From positions 71,998,211-72,062,210 of the forward strand of contig NC_083604.1 in NCBI RefSeq assembly GCF_029168945.1: a stretch of DNA of 64,000 nucleotides. Direction: 5' to 3'. Shown one piece after another: positions 1-11,287 of the stretch. The notes below the pieces were generated by a model. It was given only the letters and a program-made list of their open reading frames with translations. It searched no databases and was not told the DNA's origin. Made by a program: the position numbers and the translations under genes. Positions within the stretch are counted from its first letter, which is position 1, and each line of letters opens with the position of its first letter. The DNA is from Cannabis sativa (taxonomy: Eukaryota; Streptophyta; Magnoliopsida; Rosales; Cannabaceae).

Positions 1-296
1 GAACTTCTTATGATCCCACATGGTAAGATTAATTTAACTTGAAAGGTTGACAAAGGCCAATATACCAAATACACACCTGTTTGAGTTCCTTGTTTTCTTT
101 TTTAGTCCTATAGTTAATAATACATTCTTAAGTTTTTAATTTTAACAGGCATATATAGTTATCGAACTTGGAAATCTCTTGGCACCTTCCATTATCTAAC
201 AAAATAAACACTGTTGTACTGTAATAAATGACAGTCAGAGGTCATCATTATCTTAGACTTTACTGCTAACATGAAAAGCAGAAGATAGTAACATAC

Positions 297-2191
297 CTTG
301 AGTAAAGGGCCAATTTTGAAACTGCCCATGATTTGCTCCTTTGAGACCAAATAAAGTAGGGGAATAAGTGCAAATGGGATCTGAACTGATTGAAGAACAT
401 TAAGCCACTCATTGAGAATATCCAATGTATCCTCAGAGGAATCAAAGATGAGAGCAACTATCATAGTTGGAATAATTGCAAAACTTCTAGTAATTAATGC
501 CCTTAGCCATTTCTTCAATCTCAAGTTTAGGAAACCTCCCATGATAAACTGTCCAGCATAAGTACCAGTAATGGTACTACTTTGTCCAGCAGCTAATAAC
601 CCAATAGCCCAGATGTACAAAATGGGAAACATCCCTCCACCATACTTGTCTTGAAGGTACTGTCCTGCATTACCAAGCCCAATACTACTGGCTAGTTCTG
701 TTCCATAAAATCCTTTGGCAAATACAGTCGTCACAAATAGATTGATAATGAAGGATATCACAAGAGCTATAGTGGACTCTATGCTATAGTAATTTAGAGC
801 TTCTTGGACTCTCCCTTTCTTGCTGTGATCAATTTCTCTTGACTGAACAAGAGCAGAGTGCAAAAATACATTGTGAGGCATAATGACACAACCTACAACC
901 CCAACAGCTTGCTTTATAGTTTTCGAACTAAGCTTTGGAATCAAAATACCTATAAAAAACAGATCACATTTACACTGCATTAGAAATTTAGACATACATA
1001 AGCGTGAGAGTTTTATACAGCATTGTTAAGTTTTTGGCCCCTATAGTAATACAGCATTGTTGCTAAAAAAAATAAGTAAAAGGATAGTAATAAGATTGAA
1101 AATTTTGGAGTAGAGTATAATATGTTACCAATAAGAAGTTCTGAACCACTGGGCTTTGTTTCTCCAAACATCCATGCAAATGACACTGCCATGGTTGCAA
1201 TAAGAACTGCAAAAACTGCCTCCAATTTCCTCACACCATAGTTCTCCAGGAAGAGAAAGATAAAACTGAATGAAATTAAGTACAAAATTAATGCTAGAAG
1301 GAATTAATTACACATGTCCAGAGCAGGACCAAGTAAAGACAATGCATAAAACTAAACAGATATATTGAATTTACTTCTTAATCAGACAGACTAATCAGGC
1401 ATGGTCTATATAAGATATGTATTAAATCAACAAAACAGTAACTTTAATTACTTTGTAAATATTTTGCATCAAACACAGAATCTCTAAAACATACAGTTTT
1501 TTAATCTTTTAAGAACAACCCTTGTATTTTTTTTGGCATTTTTTCCATTTTTACTCAAAAAAGGCCTAATTGTTTAAAAAAAATCCATGACAGAAAGTTC
1601 AAAGTAAAAATCATCACTTTGCAGAATCCCCCAATAAAAAAAAAAAAGTGAATAGAGAAATTACCAATCTGAAGCAGTGATAATGACCCCGGCCCAAAGT
1701 GGTAAATAGCCATTACTGAGTATCTTAATGGCAATAGCACTCCCAATGACCTCTTGTATGTCAGCCCCAATCAAAGCCAGCTCAGCCATAACCCAAAGCA
1801 CCAGCGAAGCCCACCTCGGGTACTCCTCCCTACAAAGCTCGGACAAGTGTCTTCCAGTGGCGACGCCCAGCCGAGCCGCCAATAACTGAACCAACAGCCC
1901 CATAGCCGTGGCCCACAACAGCAGCCACAAGAGCGAGTACCCAGCAATGGCTCCAGCCTGAAGATCACCCTCCAAGTTTCCAGGATCAAGAAAAGCGATG
2001 CTCATCAAAAATCCGGGACCGGTGAAAAGCCAGAGCTTTTTCCACGAAAACGGAGGCACGCCAGAATCATCATCGGCCGAGACTTCGTCGATCCCAATAA
2101 TAAGTACCTTTTCGTCTGAGTCATAGGCGGCCTCGTCCTCCTCGGAACCGAGCAACAACGGCTGGTCATGCTCTTGGCCTTGAGACGCCAT
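297..2191 (-). CDS. NRAMP-family divalent metal transporter, 5' three exons (3' end outside window)
   Basis: Proton-coupled divalent metal (Fe/Mn) transporter of the plant NRAMP2/3/4 type, an integral membrane protein, probably of the vacuole or trans-Golgi. Three exons on the minus strand: 2191-1665, 1265-1129 and 949-297. All borders are GT/AG, and the phases (2, then 1, then 0) join into one frame of about 439 residues. Visible motifs: the TM1 metal-binding signature DPGN in [11 protein letters not shown], the TM6 signature MPH in [16 protein letters not shown], and the conserved loop [16 protein letters not shown]. The N terminus carries an acidic dileucine-like stretch ([12 protein letters not shown]), a known endomembrane sorting type in plant NRAMPs. 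I chose the ATG at 2191 over one 24 bases upstream because [14 protein letters not shown] fits the family start. Exon 3 ends at a donor (CAAG|GTATGT), so roughly 70 C-terminal residues lie beyond position 1. Family call is firm; which paralogue is uncertain. Confidence 0.95.
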
Positions 2192-2265
2192 GATTAAATC
2201 AAAACAGAGCTCCAACCACTACCTCGGTTCAGAAAAAGAAAAAATAAATCTTTGGGTGAATTGAG

Positions 2266-2290
2266 GATATATATAGGTTTATATATTTGG
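2266..2290 (-). promoter_or_regulatory. candidate TATA region of the NRAMP gene
   Basis: Two TATA-like stretches on the minus strand (CTATATATATCC near 2266-2277 and AAATATATAAACC near 2280-2290) lie about 75-100 bases upstream of the NRAMP start codon. They are followed by a purine/T-rich leader. The position fits a core promoter with a short 5' UTR, but AT-rich sequence is common here and no transcript end is visible. Confidence 0.35.
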
Positions 2291-2459
2291 GTTTTGTGTT
2301 TGGTTGATTCTTCTTTCTCGTTTTCCTTCTGGTTTTATCTCAAATTCCTTTTCTCTCAGCTTCTTCTACTCTCCAAGTATCGAACTTTATCGTTGAGAAA
2401 AGGATTTTCTGAAAACTACCCAAGGCAAGGGACAGTCCCATAATCCCATCCCATTCCTT

Positions 2460-3730
2460 CCTCTCCTGTTTAAATAATAAAAAAGATATTTACTGGTTTT
2501 TCATTAAAAATAATTTTTTTAAAAAAACATATACTGTTTAAATGGATTTTTTTTTTTTTTGAGTTTCCAATTTCGGCTTCTCCGAATCATTTTTTTTTTT
2601 TAAATATATTATTTGCATATTTTTTTTACTTGATAAATTAGTTTTTGATATTTTTTTTATTATTATTAATTAACAGCAGCCACCTTACAAAAGTATTTTT
2701 TTTTTGAAAACTACCACCTTACAAAAGTTAAATGTGAAATAGTATCGAAAAAATAAACAGTACCGGACACATAAGAAATGGCTCCACTCTATCCTTTTGG
2801 TTGTGGGGTTTTGTTTTGAAAATATGAATTTATAATTTTAATTAAGAAAATAAAAATAAAAATATATAAAAGGTAAAACAAGTCAAAAGGATCACGAATC
2901 ATATAATGACACGTATAAATTATTGTTTATTTTTTTATTTAAAAATTATAATGACTGCTTTTTAAATTTTAACACTTGGCTTATGTAAAAGATGAGAAGG
3001 GTCCCACTAGTTATGCCTCACAAGTGAGAAGAAACCTTTGCAAATGCCTTTAAAAATTTTAAAGTTCTAATCCATAAATAAATAAATATGTTTTTTTTGG
3101 GTGTGTGATTATTAAAATTAGTATTTTTGGAGTTTTATTTTTTATGTTACCTTTTAGCTCGTGCCACCACATTAACTCTATTAAAAAAACAAAAATAAAT
3201 ATTCCAATTCCACAGATCATTTAGAACAAATAGTTAAGTTTTTTTTTTTTTATGTTAAAGTTAAATTTTTATTACTAATAAAAATCTTTTGGATCTCAAA
3301 TTATTATAAATGCATAAAAAAATAAAGAAAGAAAAAAAGAATTTTTTTTTGCTAAACTATAAACTTAAAGTAACATACACTTGGTGCACACAACGAATCA
3401 AATAAATATCACTAAAAGCTACCAAGTACAAAATATATTTATATGGTTCTTATCTTTCGGCCAATCCATATCCAATAAATTTCCCAAACAAGTAATATGA
3501 GCTCAAATTTTCAAGCCCAATTAAATTTGAGATGATATTTTATTTTGGCATCAATTAGTTATTAATGAACTAAAAACTATTTCTAATTAAATTATACTGA
3601 CATGAGAATTAACTAGACAACACTATTTTTTCATGACATTTATTAAGGTTTAGCAAGTTCGAGGAAAACCAGCCAATGTTGCAAGTTATTGTTTTTGTTG
3701 CTGTTAAAGAAATTTTACATAATCAAAGTG
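2460..3730. other. AT-rich intergenic DNA upstream of NRAMP
   Basis: About 1.3 kb of AT-rich sequence with many T or A homopolymers. No reading frame of substance, no RNA gene and no clear repeat boundaries were seen. It may hold upstream regulatory sequence of the NRAMP gene. Confidence 0.6.
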
Positions 3731-3823
3731 AGTGTTATTTGACTATGGTGGACCCCAGGAGACACGAATGAAGAATGAGAATGAAGTGACTTTAGTAATT
3801 GGACAGCACAACAAAGAAAGAGA

Positions 3824-3835
3824 TGCCACGTGGCA
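3824..3835. promoter_or_regulatory. perfect 12-bp G-box palindrome (TGCCACGTGGCA)
   Basis: TGCCACGTGGCA is fully self-complementary and contains the CACGTG core bound by plant bZIP and bHLH factors (ABRE/G-box class). It sits in a locally GC-richer 250-bp patch, 1.6 kb upstream of the NRAMP start. No gene is evident on the other side within 3 kb. Binding is inferred from the motif only. Confidence 0.45.
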
Positions 3836-4080
3836 GGATGATGAGGTGGTGGGGTTCTTTTGTTGTGACAAGGACCAAGATATGGCGTGGGAATGCGGCG
3901 TCCTCTACCCGAAACTGTGTGGATGTAACGAGTCAGCTGAGGTGGTTATGTGGATGCCTCGTGCTCCCACGCCTTTCTTTCTACTTTCCATTCTCTTTCT
4001 TTTTTACCATTTTACTTCCAAAATCTCACTTTTACTTTTTTTTTTCTATCATTATTTTTTAACATTTACCCTTTAAAAAA

Positions 4081-5637
4081 GAGGAAATTACACTTAGTAT
4101 GAGATTTTAAAAGTTCTTATGATAAATATGACACATTTAAGTTTGACCAATTTATATGGTATTTTTTTTATTTTTAGGTTTTTTTATGGTATTTGATATG
4201 CCATATATATGTAATTAAGTTTTCAAATCTCATATTTAATGTTTTTATTTGTTTAGGAAATTTTATTTGTCATTGATGCTGGAAAAGTCGCCGGAGTAGC
4301 GGTCGGTGCCGGAAAAATCGTCGGAGTTGCTGCCAGCGCTGGAAAATTTGTCGGAATTGGCATTTTCGCCGGAAAAATCACTGAAAAAATCACCAAGTGT
4401 TTCTTGGTTTCTTGGTGATTTTTTCGTTGACAATGCCAATTCTGACGACTATTCTGATGGTAGCAGCTACTCCGGCGACTTTTCCGGCACCGACAACAAA
4501 CTTCGAAAAAGTCATCAAAATTGGCATAATCGCCGGAAAAATTACCAAGAAACTAGTTTCTGGTTTCTTGATGAAGAAACCAGTTTTTTGGTGATTTTTT
4601 CGGTGATTTTTCTGACGACAATGGCAATTCTGACGACTTTTCTAGCGTTGGTAGCAACTCTGATGACTAATACACCGGCAGCTACTCCAGTGACTTTTTC
4701 AGTACCGATAGTAAACTCTTAGAAATTCGTCGGAATTGGCATTGTCGCTGGAAAAATCACCAAGAAACTGATTTTTTTCTTCATCAAGAAACTAATTTCT
4801 TGATGAAGAAACCAGTTTCTTGGTAATTTTTTTTGTATTTTTTTTTCTCTATTTGGTTGATTGATGAAACTGGTTTCAATTATTTTCAGTGTATATCATT
4901 TTTGTTTTGTTTTCACAATCTTTATTATTGTTCTATAACAAAATTAGTTTCTTGATGAAGAAACCACTTTCTTGGTGAAGAAACCGGTTTCTTGATGAAA
5001 AAACTACTTTCTTAGTGATTTTTCTAGTAATTTTGCTGGCGACAATGTCAATTCTGACGATTTTTTTGACTCCGGCAATTTATCCGGCACCGACATCAAA
5101 CTCCAGAATAGTCGTCAGACTTGGCATTGTCACCGTTAAAATTACTAGAAAAATCACCAAGAAACCGGTTTCCAAGAAACGGGTTTCTTCATCAAGAAAC
5201 CAGTTTCTTGGTGACTTTTCCAGCGACAATGCTAATTCTGACGACTTTTTCCGCGCTGGCAGCAACTCCGGCGACTTTTCGGCACCGGCGGATACTCCGA
5301 CGACTTTTCCGGCGTTGGCAGTAAACTCCAGTGACTAATCCGGCACGAGTGACAATTTCGGCGATCACTATAGTTTTATTTATTTTATTTTTTTAAAAAA
5401 ATAAATATGAAGGGAATTTTAATATTTTTTATGGTAATTTAATTAAGTTTTTATTTTTTATGAATTTTTAATTCAGATTTCTTTTTAATGTTTTATATGG
5501 TTTTTTAAATTCAGATTTTTTTAAAAAAAACTATATTTTTAGTTTGATTGGTTAGATAATGCCATATTTAGTGACATTTACTTTTCATACCATATTTATC
5601 ATAACCTTAATAATTTTTCCCACATTTTTTAAAATAG
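4081..5637. mobile_element. non-autonomous Mutator-like (MULE) element of about 1.56 kb
   Basis: The block is flanked by a 12-bp direct repeat CCCTTTAAAAAA at 4069-4080 and 5638-5649, which fits a 9-12 bp MULE target duplication. The ends are imperfect inverted repeats: both carry TTATGATAAATATG close to the terminus in opposite orientation, and the outer parts resemble GGAAATT/GGGAAAAATT. No transposase frame is present. The interior is a GC-richer palindromic array listed separately. The exact right terminus is uncertain by about 15 bases. Confidence 0.5.
4265..5350. repeat. tandem array of four palindromic units inside the MULE-like element
   Basis: Blocks rich in GCCGGAAAAATCGTCGGA and their reverse complements (TCCGGCGACTTTTCCGGC) alternate. 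Each pair is centred on a CACCAAGAAAC ... GTTTCTTGGTG stem. Centres lie near 4410, 4570, 4790 and 5185, so the array can fold into four successive long hairpins. Reading frames across it (for example 4306-4722 and 5015-5338) are low-complexity translations of the repeat, not genes. Confidence 0.7.
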
Positions 5638-5649
5638 CCCTTTAAAAAA

Positions 5650-7289
5650 TAATGATATTGCTCATAAGTTTTCTTTAATGAATAAATACTATTGGACTTT
5701 TTATATTTTATAAAAAGTTGTCGATTGATATCTTTTATTAAATTACAACTCATTTTTTTTATTTTTTATTAAAATGGTATAAAATAAATTCTCAACTCAA
5801 TTTTAATTAATTTTTTTTTAATATAAGTAACTTAAAATTAGTTTTTAATACAAATTGATACAATATATATATAAATAGTCTTGTTATAATACTTCATGTT
5901 AAGGTTATTATTAAGTTTTAATTTGACGAAAACTAAATTAAGAATCTATTGTGTATTATTTTAAAAAACATAGGGTAAAAATTATCATTAAACAAAATAA
6001 AGAGTCCAAACAATAACTTTGTAAAACACAAATTCTAAAATAGTATTTTAATATTTTATAAAACAAGTTTAATGGTTTAGTTTATTTATTTATGAGAAAT
6101 ACTAAATGGCACTCATGGTGCTTAGCACCCTTGTGAGGTGTAATATCACTAGGGATTGGTGCAACTCAACATCGAGTACCGCTTATTTTAGTTTAATGGG
6201 TAAATACCATTTTGGATTCTGTGCTTTGCAAAAGTTACTAATTGGACTCTCTATAACAAAATAGACCTTGTATTTTCCAAAATGGTAAAAATAGGACCCT
6301 GAGCTTAATTTCTAACAAATTTATTTTTTAATATAGCTAACTTTAAGACAATTTCTAACACGAACAGATACAGAAAAGGTAACAAGTTTTGTCATAACAT
6401 CTCTAGATCAAATTATAATTAAGTTTTATTTTGACAAAAAAATAAGTTCAGAATCATATATTTGAATAATTTAATAACAGCTTAAATTTGAATAATTTTC
6501 AAATATATATATTTTTTATTTTTTTCATTAATCAATATTTCGAAATTGCATCAATTTAATGCAGAAATATCGAATTTTATTTGAAAAATAGATTAAAGTT
6601 GAAAATTATATATTTCTGAACTAACTTAAATCAATAATTTTTTCATTTAATGATTAATTAAAATAAATGAATCAAAATATATTATTATTAGAAAATGAAT
6701 TAATTAGTCAATGAAAGTCTAGATAGTTATTATCTATTTTGCTTGAAGTATTTTTCTAGTGTGTTTAATTAAATAGAAAAATTAATATTTAAGTTGATTT
6801 TCATCATGATACTTAAATATTTAAAAACTTTCTTTGATATTTAATTAAATAGGAAAATTATATTTTTTTTGTTGTAAATTAATTTTATTAATTAATTTTG
6901 GGCCAACATAAAATTAGAATAATTTTTTCCAGGATTTATTTTTATTTTATTTTAACAAGCAATTTCGAAAATTGTATTCTTATATACTTCAATTTTTAAA
7001 ATGCAATATATATTTATAGAAAATTAAATTTGAGTTGTAAATTAATTTAAATTAATTTTTGAAACAACTTAAATTGAATAATTTTCTAAATATTTATTGG
7101 AAATTATTACTAAGATAGAAATAATTCATTTTATTTTCATATCCATCTAAGTATAATTTTATAAATATTAAATTAAAATTTATATTTAAAATTTTTCATT
7201 CTAAATTGGAAATTTTAATTAAATAAATATATATTTAAAATAAATTGATTAAAATAAATATTAGAAGAAAATACACTTTAAATAATGAG
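5650..7289. other. AT-rich intergenic DNA with no gene seen
   Basis: Very AT-rich sequence (long ATTTAAATT-type runs) without an open frame. The only structured piece is the MITE-like end listed at 6094-6175. Part of 6190-6340 resembles mobile-element sequence, but I could not define its ends. Confidence 0.6.
6094..6175 (+). repeat. single end of a MITE related to the one at 27298-27481
   Basis: GAGAAATACTAAATGGCAC followed by CATGGTGCTTAGCACCCTT matches, with scattered differences, the terminal inverted repeat of the complete element at 27298-27481 (GAGAAATGTTAAAAGG, then CAGTGGTGTCAAGCACCCT). No matching opposite end is found nearby, so this is a truncated copy. Confidence 0.5.
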
Positions 7290-7862
7290 CTTTATTATTA
7301 TTAAGATATTCGATCTCCATTGTTGGTTTTACATAGCTATTGTTTTAGGGTTTTATCATTTATTTTTTTTATTATTTTAATGCTAAATAATTCTAACCCT
7401 ACCCTAGTGGTTTGCTATAACTAGGTAGTGATGGCTTCAAAAAAATACACATCTTTTCTTCAGAAAAACTGAGTGCCTTCTCTCCCTAACCTAGCCGCCA
7501 CTTTAAGTCTTCTTCTTCACCATTAAAATTCGAAACCCTTGAGTGATAGAGTAGTGCCCACACACATCAAGTGGTATCTCAATCATAGTGTGGAAGATTG
7601 TGAAGAATCCAACCAACAAGAAGGAGAATCAACATCAAGGAAGGAGAGAAAGAGATCCAGGTTTAGATCTTGATAATGCTTAGCTACAGAAAGGAATCAA
7701 GGGCTAGAGATCTGAACGGAAGGAGTCATTATATTCCTCTGCACCCAATGTAAGGTTTTCTAAACTTTATATGTGTTTATTTCATTGTTTTAGAATTCAT
7801 ATTAGGATGTTAATGAAACATACATGGTAGTAAATCTAGATCCTGGTAATATATTTCCAACA
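7290..7862 (+). repeat. 3' part of an LTR of the same family as the 1.9-kb solo LTR at 56452-58357
   Basis: This block aligns along its length with about 57800-58357. Shared phrases include TTTTATTATTTTAATGC, AAATACACATCTTT, AGTGCCCACACACA, ATCTTGATAATGCT/ATCTTGATTATACT and a shared 3' end (TTTCCAACA here, TTTCTAACA there). It ends at 7862 directly against Ty3 reverse-transcriptase coding sequence, so it marks an insertion or rearrangement inside that older element. The first 1.3 kb of the LTR is not recognisable upstream. Confidence 0.65.
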
Positions 7863-10040
7863 CTGACAACCTTTATGGACCTTATGAATAAGGTGTTCAA
7901 GGATTTCCTCGATAACTGCGTCATATTGTTTATCTATGACATCCTTGTATACTCTCAGTTAGAAGTGGAACATAAGCAAAACTTCCAGATGGTTTTAAAA
8001 TGATTTAGAGATCATAAACTATATGCTAAATTCAAGAACTGCAAATTTTAGTTATCGCAAGTGTCTTTCTTGGGTCATATTATCAAGACAGACAAAATCA
8101 CGGTTGATTTGGGGAAAGTTGAGTCAGTTAAGAATTGCCCGAGGCTGAAGACAATTTCTAAAGTCAAAATTTTTTTGGGATTAGCTGTGTACTATCGTCG
8201 TTTTATGGAAGGATTTTCTAAGATCTCTATGCCTTTGACAAAATTAACTAAAAAGAATTAACGGTTTGTGTGGACTGACATGTGTGAAGCTAATTTTTAA
8301 GAGTTAAAGCAGCGGTTGATTACATCTCCTGTGTTAGCTTTGGCATGAGACCATGCTAAGTTTGTTGTTTACTGTGACACCTGTAGACAAGGTTTTGAGT
8401 GCGTTCTAATGTAAGATGACATGTTCATTGCTTATGCCCCTCGTCAGTTGAAGGAGTATGAGAAACGTTAACCAACTCATGATTTAGAACTCACTACAGT
8501 AGTGTTTGCACTGAAGAATTGGTGACATTATCTTTATGGGAAGAAATGTGAAATCCATACTAACCACAAGAGTCTCAATTATTATTTTTACTCAAAAAAA
8601 TTTGAATATGAGACAAAGAAGGTGGTTAGAGTTAGTCAAAGATTATGATTATGGGATTTTATATCACCCCAAAAAAGCCAATATGGTAGCAAACACCTTG
8701 AGTAGGAAAGGTCGTGCAGGTTTTTAGTACCAAAATAATCTCTCCTCAGTTAGAAATAGACATGGTCAAGGTTGGTATTGTGTTTCTAGAGGCAGATTTC
8801 ATAATTTAATGCTTCTGTTTGATTTGCTAGAGAGAATCATATGTGTACAATTAGAAGACTCTGAGTTAATCAAGTTTTGAGAGGAAGTGTTAGCTGGTCG
8901 GGCTAAGGACTTCTCAATCTTAGATAGTGGAATGTTACTTTACAAGACTCAAGTTTGTGTTTTGAGTAGTGTTGAACTCAGAAAAAATATATTGGATGAA
9001 GCTCACACTACTCGCTATTCGTTGCATCCATGTACCGCCAAGAAGTATTAAGATTTGAAACCCTAATATTAGAGGTGCAATATGAAGAAAGACGTAGTGG
9101 ATTATGTATCCAAGTGCTTAACTTGTCAAAAAATCAAAACTAAACATCAGACCCCGTGGGTTATTGCAATCTTTGACACTAGCACCTGAGTGGAAATAGG
9201 AGGATGTTACCATGGATTTCGTGGTTGGTTTGCCTAGGACCACAGAAATGTATGATTCAGTATGGGTTATAGTGGATTGTTTCATGAAGTCATCCAATTT
9301 TTTTCCAATTAAGACAACATATACAGTGGAACAATGAACGAAGTTGTATGTAAATGAGATAGTTCGTTTCCATGGGGCTCTAAAATCTATTGTTTTGGAT
9401 AGGGATCCAAAGTTTACTTCTATGTTTTGGAAAATTCTCTAGAGGGCCATGGGCATGAAGTTGAAATTTAGTACAACTTTCCATCGTTAGATAGATGGAC
9501 AGTCTGAGAAAATAATTCAAATACTAAAAGACATGTTACAAGCCTGTGTAATGGACTTTGAAGGTTCATGGAATAAATATTTTCCTTTGTTAGATTTTTC
9601 CTACAACAACAACTATCAGAGTATGATAGGGATGGATTCTTATGAGATATTGTACGATAGAAAATGTCGTTCCCCGATACATTGGGATGAAACCAGGGAA
9701 AAAAAGTATTTGGGTCTAGAGTTATTTCAGCGAACTAGTGAGGAAATAGAAAAGATCAAGGCACAGATGCTTACTTTGCAAAGCAGGCAGAAAAGTTATT
9801 CTGATCCTAAGCATAGAGACATAGAGTTTTAGGTAGGAGAACATGTTTTCCTACGGGTCTTACCAATGAAGGGTCTTAGGCGCTTCAGAAAGAGGGAAAA
9901 GTTAAACCCTAGGTTCATAGAGTCATTTCAAAATACTCGAGAAGGTCGTGTAGGTAGCGTATCGGTTAGCCTTACCCCCAACATTATCAGTTGTACACAA
10001 TGTTTTTCATGTGTCAATGCTGAGGAAATATGTATCAGAC

Positions 10041-11287
10041 TGTTAGGCTATTATTAGCTTATATTTTGGATCTATTTTATGTGCGTTTTTCACTGTGTTG
10101 GGACAGAATTACGCTTGTTTTCTATGTTTTTAGGTTCTTTGGAATAATAGAGGTCTCGGATGCAAAAATTCAGTAGAAGACGAGCTGAGGCAAGGAAAAC
10201 ACGATTTTTGAAGAATTATGCATATCTGGCCGCGGCTAGACACAGCTTGGCCGCGGCTAGAACACGAAATAAACGAGGGGATTTTGGAGCTACAGTCGCC
10301 GCGGCGAGATACACCCTCACCGCGGCTAAATGCTAGTTACAGAACCGTGTTTTTTAGCACTTATCTGGCCGCAGCGAGAGGAAGTATGGCCGCGGCGAGA
10401 TCCCGTACGGCTCAGGGGCATTTTTGTCCATCGAACCCTAAAATTAGTTATAAATAGAAAACTGCGATTTGAAGTCAGGGAAAGCGATTTGGAACCCTAA
10501 AACACAGCAGAAAGCGGCAAGAAGAGCAGAGTGATTCAAGTGAAGATCTAGAATTCATCCACCATCAGTTTCTTTCTTTATTCCTCTTTAATTTCTTTAT
10601 GTTGAATATTGCTATAGGAATGGTTATGGATTTATTTCTGAACTAAATTTCCCATTTAGGGAGGATGATGATTGTTGTTTAATGTTTTGCCTAGTTAATG
10701 TTTAATTGCCATTCCTTCATTCTTGTTTGTGGAATTATCTTAATTTGCGCTTAATTTCATGTTTAAGATTGATCACCTTGTGCATGCTTTATGATCTCAA
10801 TTCGAAATCTGAAAAAGTGAGAATTGAGAATGCTAAAATTTGGATAATCGATTTTCTATGTGAAACGAGAGTATTTACATGATTTATGTGACAAGTAGAT
10901 TATTACCTAATGCTGATTTCGTGTTAGTTTAATTAATGAATTAATTAGATAACATGTGATTTAGAATCTAGAAGATCTGAAAAGAGCTAGGTTACTTTAT
11001 AATCTGTCATTCACTTCAAGAATAGGATAGCAATTAGGCATTAACGATTTGGGTAAACAACAGCAGGATTCTCCTCCCTAGCTTCTTATCTTGCTTAAAC
11101 TTTAACTATGTTTTGAGTTTTCTGAATTACTTTAATTCTCTTAAATCATAATTGTTTTCGATTTGCCAAATAGAATTATAGGTATAGTTTAGTAGTATTT
11201 AATCCAATTCCCTGTGGTTCGACCTCACCTGTGTGAGTTTACTACTTGATTGCGTATACTTGCGTAGTGTTTATAAATTTCGTAACA
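10041..11287 (+). mobile_element. solo LTR of an Athila/Tat-like Ty3 element (1247 bp), TSD CAGAC
   Basis: Starts TGTTAGGC and ends TTTCGTAACA, with the 5-bp target duplication CAGAC at 10036-10040 and 11288-11292. Without the LTR and one CAGAC copy, the host chromovirus frame runs on without a break. A TATA box (TATAAATA) lies at 10449-10456. Near the 3' end it carries TCCCTGTGG and ACTTGCGTA. Both phrases also occur near the 3' end of the Athila LTR in this window, which supports a related lineage. It holds the CCGCGG-pair array listed separately. Confidence 0.9.
10228..10400 (+). promoter_or_regulatory. three CCGCGG pairs, each 21 bp apart, in the U3 of the solo LTR
   Basis: CCGCGG (one copy CCGCAG) begins at 10230 and 10251, 10299 and 10320, 10369 and 10390. 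Spacing within each pair is exactly 21 bp and pairs recur about every 70 bp. Each site is followed by C(T/G)A(G/A)A. The array ends about 50 bases upstream of the TATA box at 10449, so an upstream activating or silencing array is a reasonable inference. Confidence 0.6.

Noticed and set aside
3732..4076. Overlapping plus-strand ORFs of 114 and 87 codons
   Set aside because: No motif, and a C-terminal part that translates a T-rich tract (poly-Phe/Leu). It ends exactly at the MULE target site. Probably chance frames in a GC-richer promoter patch.
4306..5338. Ser/Thr-rich ORFs across the palindromic array on both strands
   Set aside because: They translate the repeat words, frames exist on both strands, and nothing resembles a protein family.
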